In this document: piece by piece, positions 15,711 through 27,614 of the stretch
Layout of the letters: each line of letters starts with the position of its first letter
Numbering within the stretch: position 1 is the first letter of the stretch
From: Pseudoscleropodium purum
Lineage: Eukaryota; Streptophyta; Bryopsida; Hypnales; Brachytheciaceae
DNA length: 64,000 bases
Direction of reading: 5' to 3'
Assembly: GCA_963969395.1 (NCBI GenBank)
Contig: OZ017795.1
Span: 27,943,063 to 28,007,062 of the forward strand
Program-made: the position numbers and the translations under genes
The notes under the pieces: model-generated
The model's input: the letters and a program-made list of their open reading frames with translations, nothing else
Database searches by the model: none
What the model was told of the DNA's origin: nothing

Positions 15711-17334
15711 CAATTTCTTTCTTAATTTTTTGTTCTTGAAACACATTTGTCAACAGACTTGATTCACATACATGCTTGTCAGATTCCCATCACCATACTT
15801 TACAGTACAGTACACCCACCCCTCCTCCCTTTCACTCATTGGCATTCCAGTATTTGAGGAGGAATTCACCCCCATCTAAGCTTAATCCAGAATGAATCCA
15901 GAATCCAAGGAAAGCTAAAATTCAGAAAGCACCAACAGCACACCATCCATCCTCCCGGACAACCCAAAACAGGCCAAAAACTCATCAACAACAAAGTTTA
16001 CTAAAAAACAATTAAGAAAGAAGAAGAAGAAACGGTACCCCACTCACTCCCACTGATGAGAGGCGGGGATTGGTAGCCTCCACTTTGTTCTGCCTTCTTG
16101 CCCTCCTCAATAGACAAACAACAGCGGCCCTCCTCAAGTGAGAACTGGCTACCAGTTGAGTCCTAATTCTCAGGACTTTTTTACAACTAGTTGGCGCTCC
16201 AGGAATCTGGCAACACAAGATTAAGCAAGTAATTAGTGTAATGTGAGCTCCTCTAGTAGCTCCTGCAGTGAAAGGAATAACAATAGTCTTCCAGTAATAA
16301 GTAGCTATTTTATAAGACCGCTGCTTCAGTGTGTTTCAGGTTTGGTTTGGTTTGGGACCTTTGGGTGTCTCTGTTTTGGTACAGTAAGTTTAACTAGCTC
16401 GAGTTTTTGTTGTGGATGGTGTGTGTTGTAACTGACTTAAGAGTTGCTGGAATTGCTAGCTGAGAGGAGCTTCTTCGGAGCGGCCATGGGCGTGGCCTCC
16501 TGCAGAGTGCAGCCGAAATATTACAACTTTCCGCCTTGCTTATTACCTCCTGATCCTGCTTTCGAAACTGCTTGCTGAAACTGATTTGTAAACAAGGAAT
16601 TGCGGCTTTCAAGTTGTCGAAGTGCGCTAGCTTCAGCTAGCTAGCATTTGGCCTCGTGCTTTGTCAAGGTACCTACGACTCTTTCGTGGTGTGCTTGCTT
16701 GCTTGCTAGTAAGTGTCTTCCACGGCTAAATCTTTCGGTTAAGTTATATTTGGCCGTTGTAAGACCAGTAGTTGCACGTACGTACGCGGTAGATTATCCA
16801 GAAAAGAATCTCGCCTGGCAGTTGTCGGTTTTCTTCCAATGCAATTGCATTTCCCACAAGGTCTCTCTCACTGTGTATAACTTCGTTGTCTCTAAATCGA
16901 AGGAAAGAAGCGAAGCGAAGGACAAAAAAGTCTTTGCGCGCATTCCCAAAGCTATACAGCAACATTTACAGTGAATGTGAGGAAGTTTGCGTAGGATCTT
17001 ACTCAAAAAAGTCGAAAAGTCAAGCCAGTGCTCAGCCTCTTGTTTTGTTGGTGCCAACTTGGTAGCTCTTCTATTGTGTGAATCTGCCGAGAGAAGATGT
17101 TTCTGTTGGTTTAATTAATCACCTCCTTCAAAGTACCTTTTCGATCTGCTCCGAACAGCAGATTTTCCATTTCAAAGTATGCTTTGCAAAGTGGATGTTA
17201 AGAAACCTACCTGAAGATTCCATAGATCGATTCACAGAAACACAGTGAAGTCTGATACTGTGCCCTCAAGTTCGAGTGCAGATTTCTTTTCTTTTCTTTT
17301 GGGGGAGCAACTGTACGTACACTGTTGTTTGTGA
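15711..17334 (+). promoter_or_regulatory. Upstream region and leader of the GABA transporter-like gene
   Basis: Composition becomes markedly less AT-rich from about 16040 to the start codon at 17335, as expected for promoter plus 5' untranslated sequence. It has several short upstream AUGs and a CTTGCTTGCTTGCTAG microsatellite near 16690. An in-frame stop (17332-17334) sits directly before the first in-frame ATG. No protein-coding exon could be recognised here on either strand. Transcription start and leader introns cannot be placed by eye. Confidence 0.4.
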
Positions 17335-20300
17335 ATGGCGCAGATGCAGCGTGGTACCATGGAGAGTGATGAGAAGGCGAGGAGTGACTTGGAGGGGACG
17401 GATTACCCAGGCTCTCCCGAGAAGCGGGTGGAAGGGAGAGGAACATGGCCCATTGCAGCTTTCCATTTGGCCACCACCATCGCCACGCCTGCAGCTTTTG
17501 CTCCCTTGCCCTACGCCATGTCGCAGTTGGGGTGGCCCGGAGGTAATGAAGGCTACTGACTGTTGTGCACAGTATTTCCCTTGGGAAAACGAAACATCAA
17601 AAGATAGAATATAATAGTAAGTTTGTAAGGTAGGAGGTCCATAAATGGACCATCTAAGGGCGGCTGGAACTGAATTTGGGGGAGGCTAAACATCTTGGTA
17701 AGAATTTCAGTAAATTTTTCTTGAAAGACAAGTGGAATTGACATCTTACCCAAGTCGTTTTGTATTTTTTAGACCTTTGTGGAATCGGTTACAAAATTTT
17801 TGAAGTTGGAAAAAAGTGGTCATTTGTGGTCATCAAAAGCAACCACCTCCTGAAATGGACATAGTTGGTACATTGAAGAAAGCAAAATGTACCTTCAAGT
17901 CATGTTTGCTTTTGATATCCAGTCGGAGTTTGAGCCTCCTACCTTAGTAGTAGTGAAATTAGCCAAATGGACAAACAAACTTTTTTGCCCTTTAACTAAA
18001 ATAACTCCATTGCTTTAATTTTTGTTATTACTTTCTTTCTATAAACAAATAGCCTCTTCCTATCTCTCTCTCTTTTGAAGAAGAAACTCCAACCATTTTT
18101 GGTTTTGGTTGGTGTGCATTAAGAGTTTGTTCAAGACAAGTGATTGCAACCATTCTTGGTTTGGGTTGGTGTGTATTAGGAGTTTATCCAAGATGAGTGA
18201 TATGATAACTACATAACTTTTCCATTAGAAGGGAGATACAATTTCTATCTAATCTTTAAAGAAGAATTAGAAGAATTTTTCCTTTTCTTACTCTCTTCAC
18301 ATTCTTCTCATTTTATTGAATCAAGTTTTTGAGAGTATTGTACTACTATTGTAATTTTTTGGCTCTGCTTTTAAGTTTGTAAGGGTACATTCATACCAAG
18401 GGGATATATTAACCCTCTTCCTCACTCTCTTTACATTCTTCTCATTCTATTAGATCAAGTTTTGGAGGGGGATTTCCGATTTTTTATTAATTGTTGGCAC
18501 CGCTTTTAAGTCCTAAGGTTACATTTGTATAAGGGGATATCTAAACCTTCTACCTTGCTCTTTTCACATTTTGTTGACTTAGGGATTAATGAGATTTTTG
18601 ATTTTGTAGTTTTATTACTCTTTAACACCACTACTACATGTATTCACACTAAAAGATATCTTAATCTTGTGAGGGATGAAATAATGCTCACTATGATGGA
18701 GGTTTGAAATTGGAGGGAAATGTAGTGGATTAATTTAACCTTGTACATTTCAATGTGCCGGCTATTTTATTGCTTTCAAGGTTGCAATATTCTCCATTTG
18801 TGTGAATCCAAAGGGGGGAAGTCTAAATTAAACCACCTTCAAAATATTTCTTTCAACCCATTTTAGTCACCAACTGACTCTTTCAAATTCTTCTCTTACT
18901 ATTGAACATCCCTTTCAAAAGATAAAGATTGCCACACTTTACATAGAGATTCTAATTCACTTGAGAGGATACAATTGTTCATTTTAAAACCATGAATGCT
19001 TTGTCCTTAAAGAGTTGAGCTTGTAGTTGTATATTTGATTGTGTACCCTTCAATTTTATTTTTGTTGATGCTTGTGGAATTTATTTTAAAAGAATTTTAA
19101 AAAGTAGTAATTGTGTTTCTGATTGCCTGATATTGGAAAGCAGGTGTGTTGACGTTGCTGATGGGTACTTGTGTCACATATTACTGTACTTTGATCTTGG
19201 CTAGTTTGTGGGATTGGGATGAGCCCAATCGGTATGTTCGGTATCGAGACTTGGGGCGCTCCATCTATGGTATGTTGAAAACTCTCTCCTCCTTCCTTCT
19301 TAATTATTTTCATGTCGCTCACTGCTAATCTAACGTAAAAACACCTAAAATTGACCAAATAACCATGCTTGCATAAGTTTTTGTTAGATCTTATTGGAGA
19401 TTCAACAAAAGAGGCTAGATTCCAGATGTTTCAAGCACACAATGTTGGGGCACTTCATGACTAAACTATGAATTTTCAAAGTGTTGAGAGAAAAAGTTGT
19501 ACTAAAAATCAACCCTAAATAGGCTTCCATGATTGAAAGAGGTTGTACATTTGAGGCAAGAACTTATAGGTGGTTGAGCTTAGAAGCAAGTAGCAATTAG
19601 GTTGGCAATAACCTTATTGAGGTTCCTTTGCCTCCTTCAAAATAAGGAAGTAGGTTAGTGCAGTGTTCCTGGCCATTATTTCATGAGATTTCTATCTAAT
19701 GAATCTTAAGATTTATCTTTTCTTAACAACATCACTCTAACAAAAAAAAAATTTAGGTTGTACAATGTTATATATGGTGTCTTTTCCACCTAAGATTCTA
19801 GGTGAATTTGTTACATTGGCAGGGTCTAGAGTGCCAAAGCAACCTTTTTAAGAACTCATTGCATTTGGGGAGGGGATAGCTAAACTTCTTGAAACAATTT
19901 TCAGTAAAATCTTTGTAGGAAGAAAAATGGAATTAGTAGCATCTAACCCAAGATTCATTTCATTGATTTTTTTGGGCCTCTGTAGAATTAGTTGCAAAGT
20001 TTTGAAGTTGAAATGTAGTGGTCACTGAAAGTGGCCCTCTCTCTCTTGAAGTGTACACTCTCGGTACATTGAAGAGAGTAAAATGTACCTTTGTATTAGA
20101 GGTTGCTTTTAGAGCAAGGCTGCTTTTGGAGTACCCTACTTGACCATGCAAAAAATGGAATGGGCATCTAATCAACCCAAGAGTGTTTTCATTGATTTTT
20201 TTTTTGGGACCTTTATAGAAATAGTTGCTAATTTTTTAAGTTGAAACATAGAGGTTACCAAAAGCACCCTCCTCCCCTCACTCTTGAAATGTACACTCGT

Positions 20301-23300
20301 GATACATTGAAGTGAGCAAAATGTACCTTTGTATTAGAGCAAAGGTTGCTTTTTAGGGTAGGGCCGCTTTCAAAGCACCCTACCTTTCCTTTCCCATACA
20401 AGATTGAATTTGGTGAAGGAAAGTGCCGTCAAGGTTTTTTTTTGTTGGTTCTATCCAAAGGATTGAGACTATGGCATCGACTTTGGTTTCAAAATCTGAG
20501 TTTCCAAATCCTATCTACACACTACACATTGCACAACATGAATAGAGTTCTGTTGGAGTAGGGATGTGGGGTCCAACTAGTAAATAAATTAATCGTATGA
20601 CAAGGCCTCACAGTTATACTGTTCTTGTTTATGTATTTATTGATCGGGTATTAATTTCTGGGGTCCGTCCATCCGTGCGTCCGTGGGCAGGGGCGAAGGG
20701 CTACTGGTCCGTGTTGACATTCCAGCAAATTGCCTCCATTGGCAACAACATCACCATCCAGATTGTGGCGGGACTGAGCATGAAAGCCATCTACCAAATT
20801 TATGCGAGCAACCCGGATGGCATGACCCTGCAGCACTTCATCATCATCTTTGGATGCGCGGAGCTCGTGTTGTCCCAGTTTCCGGACATCCATTCCCTCC
20901 GCTTCCTCAATGCTCTCTGCACCGGATGCACCATTGGCTTCTCCGTCTCTATCGTGGCGCTCTGCGCTCTCGCTTGTACGTTAAGAGGAAATTTTTTTTC
21001 TCTCCACCTCCACCTCAGTCTTTTCGGACTTTTCGAACTTTGGTTTTTTGAAGTTGTCGCAGTCGTTTCAATTCCGGAATGTACTGGTCATCGTGGAAAT
21101 CATCATTTTTTTTAGTTCTGTGTGAATCATTTGCTTAAAAAAACCTAGGGGTCAAGAGCACTCACTGGAGGTCAATCAATACACTATTGTGTGAGCCCTC
21201 CCCCCTTTTCACACAAAATTCCAAAGATGAATGAATGTTTGACCTAAAATTTGAAGGATGAACGTTTGAATGAACTTTTTGTGTGTCTTACATAGAAGGA
21301 TTCTTTGTCATTCATTTGACACCTAGTGTTTGTAGTGATGTTACAAAATTAAGTAGTTCTAGAAAGAAGTAGTCTTATCACCAAGATAGTTAGTTGAAAA
21401 TTATTAAATTAATGGACGAATAGGTGCATTCTTTGTTTTTATAGTGTCCTTGAAAGTCATTCACATTGGACACATTTTAGTTCTTGGAGTCTATACGGGG
21501 TTATCAAACCTGTTGTACTACCACTACTATATTTGCAACTACACCTTTGTTGCATAAGAAACATGTATGCGATATGTTCTTTAGCTTGTCAAAAGTGGAT
21601 TTGAAGTTGAAGAGCATTTCCAAATTTCGGATGAAAAATATGTGAGGATGAATATGTGGCCATCCAATTGTGACATTGTATTGTGACACTAACTAAGCAC
21701 TTACTATAGTAATAGATCATTGTCTTCGATTAGTTTTTGGTAGTTGTAAATGATGCAATCCATGAATTTCTTTAAATTGGTGGAATTCCACAACTTTGGT
21801 CCTTTTTTTACAAGCCTGCAACCCTAAGCACAAATTATTACTGACCCTTAGTTTTGGGGCTTTCTGAAGATAAATGTCACAATTTTTTGGCATCCAGAAG
21901 CAAGCCAATCAAACGAAATTGACTATCAATTCAACAAATATGAGATTTTTAGTTTTGTGAGGTGCAGCCCTAACTAATCAAAATGGCCCCTTGTTTTGTT
22001 TGTGTGTGTGTGTTTGTCTGTCTATGTGTTGCAGTGAGAAATGGGGATGCTGGGGATGCGTCGTACAGTATTCTGGGTGATGAAAAAGATAAAGTGTTTG
22101 GCGTCTTCTTAGCTCTGGGAACTGTGGCCTTCTCTTTTGGTGATGCCATGCTTCCAGAGATTCAGGTTTGAGCTTTAACCCCTGTGCGTCACAAAGAGAA
22201 TAGCATATGTGAGGAGCTTTTTTTTTGTTGGATCTAGAAAACCTGGAATAATTTGTTAACTACTTGGTTATTCAAGTTTTCATAGTTGAAATTGGAAGCC
22301 AACTTATTGATGAGTGCGAATCTGAAATTTTTATAAGAACCCACCCTGTGGATTTTGAGATTATAATATTTGATGAACATGGTATTCCACAAATCCTTGT
22401 TTTCCAGCATCCAATTTGCTCCGACACACTCGGGTTAACCCTAAAAAATCAGTCCAACAAAACCCTTTTAGATAAAGTGATCAACTGCACAGCAAATCAA
22501 CTGTGTAATGCAAATTTCACTTGCTGAAACATGGTCTACGTCAAAATGTTCAAGCAAATGAACCATATAACCACGTGGACTTGGAGGTGCCTTGGTTGGG
22601 CTTTAAATTCTGATTAATTCATTAAAATTTTGCATTTTGTTTTTTGGAACAGGCCACATTGAGAGAACCTGCCAAGAAGAATATGTACAAAGGCGCTTCC
22701 CTTGCATATGGCGTGATAGCCGTCTCTTACTGGACAGTGGCCTTCTTGGGCTATGGCGTCTTTGGAAATGCAGTGAATCCTTACCTTGTCAACTCTTTCT
22801 TACGACCCAACTGGCTCATCACCTTGGCCAATATTTTTGCTGTCATTCAAGTGCTCGGTTGCTACCAGGTACTAAGCTTACTCATCCCAACTGTGTTTCT
22901 TTTTTGTTGGATTAGACGTGTCACCAGGTAAAATTTAAGTCACCGGATACTGACCAAACAGTAGGGAAATGAAAAACAAATCTCAAAAACAAGCACTACA
23001 GTAGTGAAAGAAAGAAATGATCCGCATCTTGAAAAAAAACATTCATGAAAGCAGAAATCCCTCCAGAACGTTACCAAAATGAACCCAAATTTTGTGAGTC
23101 GAATTAACCAAGTGGAGCTGAATTTAGCCCTCTGCAACTGCACCAATGCACCAACTTTAAACAATCTAGTGGCGCTCAACACCTTGTTTCGCAGTAGCGA
23201 AATCAAACATAGGTCAAAACGCAAGAAAAGTTCAAACGAAATTTAAAACGAAACATGGTCTACACAGACCATGTTTCTGCCAGTGATTATGGTACTCTGA

Positions 23301-24455
23301 ATTGCACCAATGTGACGAAATTGACCTTGTCTGCAGTAAAGGACATCCTTTGAAAAGGAAGTAATGAAAGACATTCAAAAATACCATTTCCTGGAGTAGA
23401 AAAAACTATAAAGTCTTCAAAAAAGGGGACCATTTGTTCCAAGTCATGTTGCAAGTCGAATGAACCAATTGTGCACACTCTAAACCCTAAACCCTTGCGT
23501 CCAAATATACTGCAGCCCGACCTAAATACCTAGACCATGTCTCCACTCATGAGTTTGGCATTCTGAATTGCACCAGTGTCCATAGCGAAATTAACCTCGT
23601 TTTCACAGTAGAGAACAAAGCATTAAGAAAGGAAGAAATGAAACGCATCAATTATCACGATTTCTCAATGTTGAAAGCCCAACAGTACATTGTAATAATG
23701 TGACCATATGTTCCAAGTCGTGTTGCAAGTTAATTGACCTTGTTTTGCGGTGGGGACTGGTTCAGAAACGAAGGAATGAAAGCCATCAAAAATGCTATTT
23801 CCAGAAGTAGACAAGCCCGCAAACTGTTGTAGAAATATGACCATATGTTCCAAATCCTGTTGTAAGTTAATTAACCTTGTTAACAGTAGAGGACACGTTC
23901 AAAAACGAAGGATTGAAACACATCAAACCCTACCATTTCCAGAGGTAAAAACACCTGCAAACAGTTGTAGAAATGTGACCACATGTTGCAAGTCAGTCAC
24001 GTTGCAAGTCAAGTTCACCAAGTACGCTAACCCTAAAACCCTAACAAACCCTAACCCTCCCCCCGTTTCTTCTGCAGATCTACTGCCGCCCCACCTACCT
24101 CTACGTGGAGCAACAAGTGATGGACTACAAGAAACCCCCGTTGTCCCTCCACAACAGCCTGGTCCGCCTGGGCGTCACCACCACCTACATCGTCATCATC
24201 ACCGTCGTCGCCGCCGCCATCCCCTTCTTCGGCGACTTCGTGGCCCTCTGCGGCGCCATCGGGTTCACCCCGCTCGACTTCATCATCCCCGTCTTGGCGT
24301 TCCTCAAAGTGCGTCGGCCGAAGAACCCCCTCGTGCTCGTCTTCAACGTGGCAATTGTGGCGGTGTACTCGGTAGTGGCGCTGTTGGGCGCCATTGGAGC
24401 TATTAAGTTCATTCATGACGATACCAGTCGGTACAAGTTCTTCGCTAATATGTAG
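17335..24455 (+). CDS. GAT2: Probable GABA transporter 2-like amino-acid permease (AAAP family), six coding exons
   Basis: Coding exons: 17335-17542, 19144-19269, 20691-20975, 22035-22165, 22653-22868 and 24078-24455. All introns have GT/AG ends, phases agree, and the spliced length is 1344 nt (447 aa). The order of motifs is that of the plant GAT2-type branch (Arabidopsis At5g41800, about 450 aa). Near residues 38-70 lies a first membrane segment with AFHLATTIATPAAFAPLPYA. Exon 3 has FQQIASIGNN and FPDIHSLRFLNALCT. Exon 4 has AFSFGDAMLPEIQ. Exon 5 starts ATLREPAKKNMYKG. Exon 6 starts IYCRPTYLYVE. The family imports GABA or other amino acids with protons across a membrane through about eleven helices; the substrate here is inferred. 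Three in-frame ATGs lie at 17335, 17344 and 17359, the last in the best context (ACCATGG). Introns carry MITEs and tandem repeats; reading frames are undamaged. Confidence 0.93.
17626..17946. mobile_element. MITE-like element, family A copy 2 (intron 1 of the transporter gene)
   Basis: Bounded by perfect 12-base inverted ends, TAAGGTAGGAGG (17626-17637) and CCTCCTACCTTA (17935-17946). The body matches 6113-6430 almost throughout. It encodes nothing. It sits shortly after the first donor site and is transcribed as part of intron 1. The target duplication is unclear, so I cannot name the superfamily. Confidence 0.8.
18095..18560 (+). repeat. Short tandem repeats in intron 1
   Basis: Two arrays. 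At about 18095-18200 a unit of roughly 60 bp containing TTGGTTGGTGTG and GAGTTT occurs twice. At about 18281-18560 a unit of roughly 130 bp (CTCTTTACATTCTTCTC ... AAGGGGATAT) occurs twice, with a partial third. Divergence between copies shows they are old. Confidence 0.7.
19825..20390 (+). mobile_element. Two adjacent family B MITE-like copies (intron 2 of the transporter gene)
   Basis: Copy one runs about 19825-20130 and copy two about 20135-20390, head to tail. Both contain the family's CTTGAA(A/G)TGTACACTC, GATACATTGAAG or GGTACATTGAAG, and AAAATGTACCTTTGTATTAG blocks, and end in GCTTT..(A/G)GTACCCTAC-like sequence. They match 11220-11497 and, in the centre, family A. Confidence 0.7.
22970..24020 (+). 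repeat. Degenerate ~140-bp tandem repeat filling intron 5
   Basis: Units start near 23321, 23591, 23733 and 23871, with a more diverged one near 22975. Each has TTAACCTTGT or TTGACCTTGT, then a CAGTAGAGGAC-like word, a GGAAGAAATGAAA-like word, CCATTTCC, GACCATATGTTCCAAGTC and GTTGCAAGT. Successive units are 138-142 bp apart (one gap of 270). The repeat lies inside a transcribed intron and is non-coding. Confidence 0.85.
23250..23277. repeat. Perfect 12-bp palindromic stem in intron 5
   Basis: GAAACATGGTCT and AGACCATGTTTC are separated by ACAC. The same left arm (GAAACATGGTCTAC) recurs at about 22525 in intron 4, so the arm is a repeated word rather than a unique hairpin. Confidence 0.9.
24027..24058 (+). 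repeat. Telomere-like CCCTAA repeats just before exon 6
   Basis: Four spaced CCCTAA/CCCTAAA units lie within 50 bp of the last acceptor site. The stretch 24046-24058 is an exact 13-base reverse complement of 24470-24482, downstream of the stop codon. Confidence 0.85.
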
Positions 24456-24469
24456 GGAGGCTAACATTT

Positions 24470-24482
24470 AGGGTTAGGGTTT
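24470..24482 (+). repeat. Telomere-like TTAGGG repeats just after the stop codon
   Basis: AGGGTTAGGGTTT follows the TAG stop by 14 bases. It is the exact inverted partner of the CCCTAA tract before exon 6, so in the pre-mRNA the two could pair and loop out the whole last exon. Confidence 0.85.
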
Positions 24483-24495
24483 CGGGGTGATGTGG

Positions 24496-25465
24496 TCTTG
24501 ATATACCCTTCGAAGTTTGGTGCCATCCGTACAAATTCTTTGTGAGCAAGTAGTTACAGCAGTGGTTTCGATTTAGGGTTTCTGGTGGTGGGTAGGTTTG
24601 TACGTTTTGTAGTTTGATGCTTGTATACTAGTTGTGAGGATGCTGTGATGAAATGGCAGTGTTGTCACGGAGGGATATGGTTCAGGAGGAGTGAATCGAG
24701 CTTGTGTAATAGGTTTTATGATAAATTGATGATTCTCAGTCTTGATACCCTTCAAAGGTTGGTGCCTTTTGTTGTTACGTAGTTTTGTATGTTTTGTTTG
24801 ATGCTTGTATGCTGGTTGTGAGGTTCCGACGAATTGGCAATGTTGTCACGGAGGGATATGGTTCACGAGGAGTGAATCAGGCGTGTGTAATAGGTTTTAT
24901 GATGAATTGATGATTCTCAGTCTTGATATCCTTCAAAGTTTGTTGCCTTCTGTTGGTAGGTAGTTTTGTGTGTTTTGTTCAATGCTTGTATGCTAGTTGT
25001 GAGGTTCCAACGAATTGGCAATGTTGTCACGGAAGGATATGGTTCAGGAGGAGTGAATCAAGCGTCTGTAATAGGTTTTATGATAAATTGATGATTCTCA
25101 GTCTTGATACCCTTCAAAGGTTGGTGCCCTCTGTTGGTAGGTAGTTTTGTATGTTTTATAATTTGGTGCTTGTACACTTGTTGTGAGAATGCTTGTGATG
25201 AACTAAAGAGATATGATTCGGGAGGAGTGAATCGAGCTTGTGTAATAGGTTTTTTAATGATAAATTGACGATTCTGTCTTGATACCTGACAAAGTTTGGT
25301 GTTATGTGTGTTGTAGTTTTGTATGTTTTGTAGTTTGATGATCGTTTGCTAGTGGTGAGGATGCTGTGACGATTTGGCAGCGTTGTCACGCAAGCATATG
25401 ATTTGGGAGGAGTGGAACGAGCTTGTGTAGTAATTTTTATGATAAAAAAATGGTGATTTTAGCAT
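24496..25465 (+). repeat. ~181-bp tandem array downstream of the transporter gene
   Basis: Units begin with TCTTGATA at 24496, 24740, 24921, 25102 and 25277. Typical units are 175-181 bp; the first is longer (244). Shared words include GTAGTTTTGTATGTTTTG, GTTGTGAGG, GGCAATGTTGTCACGGA and AATAGGTTTTATGAT. The array begins 41 bp after the stop codon, so the mRNA 3' end may lie within it. Short open frames on the minus strand come from the repeat and are not genes. Confidence 0.9.
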
Positions 25466-25515
25466 CTTCTAGTAGTCATTGGAATGTATCTAATATCAGT
25501 AGCAACAATAAGAAA

Positions 25516-25600
25516 TACTCCCTCTGTCTCTGAAAAAGGCCCATGGTTCTTGTGTAAAATACAAAGGAAACACGGTTCTTTTTTAGAAACAGAGGTAGTA
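25516..25600. mobile_element. Stowaway-like MITE (Tc1/Mariner type)
   Basis: 81 bp between two TA dinucleotides (25516-25517 and 25599-25600). The left end is CTCCCTCTGTCTCTGAAAA and the right end TTTTAGAAACAGAGGTAG, near-perfect inverted repeats. CTCCCTC(C/T)GT ends with a TA target duplication are the established signature of Stowaway elements. Confidence 0.88.
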
Positions 25601-25685
25601 TATGTTTTCAGCTTATTGCATCACTCTTGGCATGGATTGATTATATTGCATGCTAGTACCAATAGGATCAAGATATGTAAGATGA

Positions 25686-25915
25686 ACTTATTGGTACTAA
25701 TCTAGGATCATCCAATTCCAAGTATGTTTTCAAAACTGAGCCCTAGAATAAGAGGAAAAAAATAAAACAAACTTATTGGTACTAAAGTAGGATCACCCAA
25801 TTCCAATCATGTTTCAAAAATTGAGCCCTAGAATAAGAGGAAAAATGTAAGACAAACTTACTAGTATTAAGGTAAGATCACCTTACTCCAAGTATGTTTC
25901 AAAAACTGAGCCCAA
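25686..25915 (+). repeat. 85-bp tandem repeat, three units
   Basis: Units start at 25686, 25771 and 25856. Each contains ACTTATTGGTACTAA-like sequence, GGATCA(T/C)CCAATTCCAA and GAGCCCTAGAATAAGAGG. Confidence 0.85.
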
Positions 25916-26345
25916 AGAAAAATATAGAGAAAATATAGATGCTTGTTGTGTTCTCTTCAAGGTGTGAACACTAAAAATAGGGCATGGTTTTAGAAAATCT
26001 ACCAATTGAATTGTGACGTCTTATAACTTATATATAATCTAATCTAAAATATCATTCATGGATTTTTCTGAACTTTATTGCAAAATTGTCTTTATGTTAT
26101 TAAAAAAATGAGAGTGTTTTGATACTCAATAATGCTTGTTGGAGAAATTTGCTTGATTTAAGTAGTGATCCTACTTTACCGAGCAATTTGATTAGAATAG
26201 GTGCTCAAAAATTCATTTAGGTGTAATGATTGTTATATGTAAGAAAATCTTCAAAGAATTTTTGCTAATCAATTTAGAAGTTATAATTATGTAAATTCAC
26301 AAGAAATACAATACAATACATATTTTTAGAGTTCTTTTTGTCGGT

Positions 26346-27277
26346 TTAACCCCTAAAGGACCAAAGTGCATTTTTTGGCAACATAACTTTTTTGGGCAGG
26401 TGCATGAAAGCGAAGATTTCCATATTTTTGGCCCAATTTTTAATAGAAGGTGTGGACAAAAATATATCTTTTATGTGCACTAAATTTCAAGACATTTGGA
26501 AATATGAGTAAAAAGTTATGGCCTAATATGTAGTTTGTTTCTCAACTTGGGCAGTCCGGGCAGATCTGAAAAAATCATTTTTTCAAAAACAAAAATTTGA
26601 AATTAATTTTCTAGATTTATATATAGATAGAAAACTTTGAATCATTCCATTTTGATCAATGAGTCAAAAGTTATGAGGTGTTTTAGATTGCAAGTGGTTA
26701 TGGATTTTCTACTCCAAAATAAACTTTGAAGTTCTTTATTGAATATAATTTTGAATACTTTTTGCCAAAAATAAAAGCATTAGGTGAAGATTGTTTATAA
26801 CAACATTACCACCATTTGAATTGACATTTTTCAATTTCATAACTATATTATTAACAATTTAGTATTTTGAATTATTCTCTATTTTTTGCTACTTATGATT
26901 TTTTTTCTATATGTTGTACAATTCCAAATGATCTGAAAAATTTTCAAGCATGTATCCAACTTGATTTAAAGAATGAATCCAAAGAGTTGCAACCATTTTG
27001 GACATTTTTTCATACAAATGTGACCTTGTGAAGTGCAGCTATCCAATTTCTTGCAAGGCCAAGAAAAGGCTTTTTGTCAATTCAAATGCTAATATTTTGC
27101 AATCTACATAGTGGAAATTATTGAAATTTTTTCCACATCTTTTCAAATTATCATAATACAAGATCCTACAGTTAATGTGTCCAAAAATGTTTTTTAATTT
27201 TTTATGGTACGTGTCCTAAAAATGGCAATTTTGGAGTGTTTTGGGTGAAAACATAGTGAAGGAACTTTAGGGGCTAA
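26346..27277. mobile_element. TTAA-flanked TIR element, copy 1
   Basis: TTAA (26346-26349) is followed by CCCCTAAAGGACC. The far end is GGAACTTTAGGGG followed by CTAA (27274-27277), one base off TTAA. The interior is 924 bp and non-coding. It is clearly similar to copy 2 (for example CTTTGAATCATT(C/T)CATTTTGATCAATGA) and more distantly to copy 3. Confidence 0.75.
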
Positions 27278-27614
27278 AAAGTATGAAGTGATCAACATAA
27301 ACTCTTCTATTGAATGCATATTGTGGCATGCATTAGAAAAAATTTGAAGTCTCCACACACTACTAGAAATGCACGACCAAAACAATAGAAATTCAACTAA
27401 TTTTTGTTATTTGGGACAGTAGAATAACCATTTTGTAATTTTTTGTGAAAATCAACAAAATGGCAAAAAAATTCTATTGTGCAATGACCAAATCAACAAG
27501 TTTTTATTGAATTTGGAATCTTTTAAGAATCTTTTTGAAATCTTTGGAATCTTTTTGAAATCTTTGAGAATCTAAGTATAATGATTTTTTTTTTAAATTA
27601 GTCATGTAAAATTC

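Noticed and set aside
20660..20690. CCGTCC/GTCCGT words before exon 3 resembling the GC-rich MITEs
   Set aside because: Too short, with no terminal repeats or target duplication; it overlaps the acceptor region of intron 2.
23792..24467. 204-codon plus-strand and 138-codon minus-strand frames
   Set aside because: Shadows of exon 6 of the transporter gene extended into the intron repeats; His/Arg-rich and Glu/Asp-rich because of GC-rich codons read out of frame.
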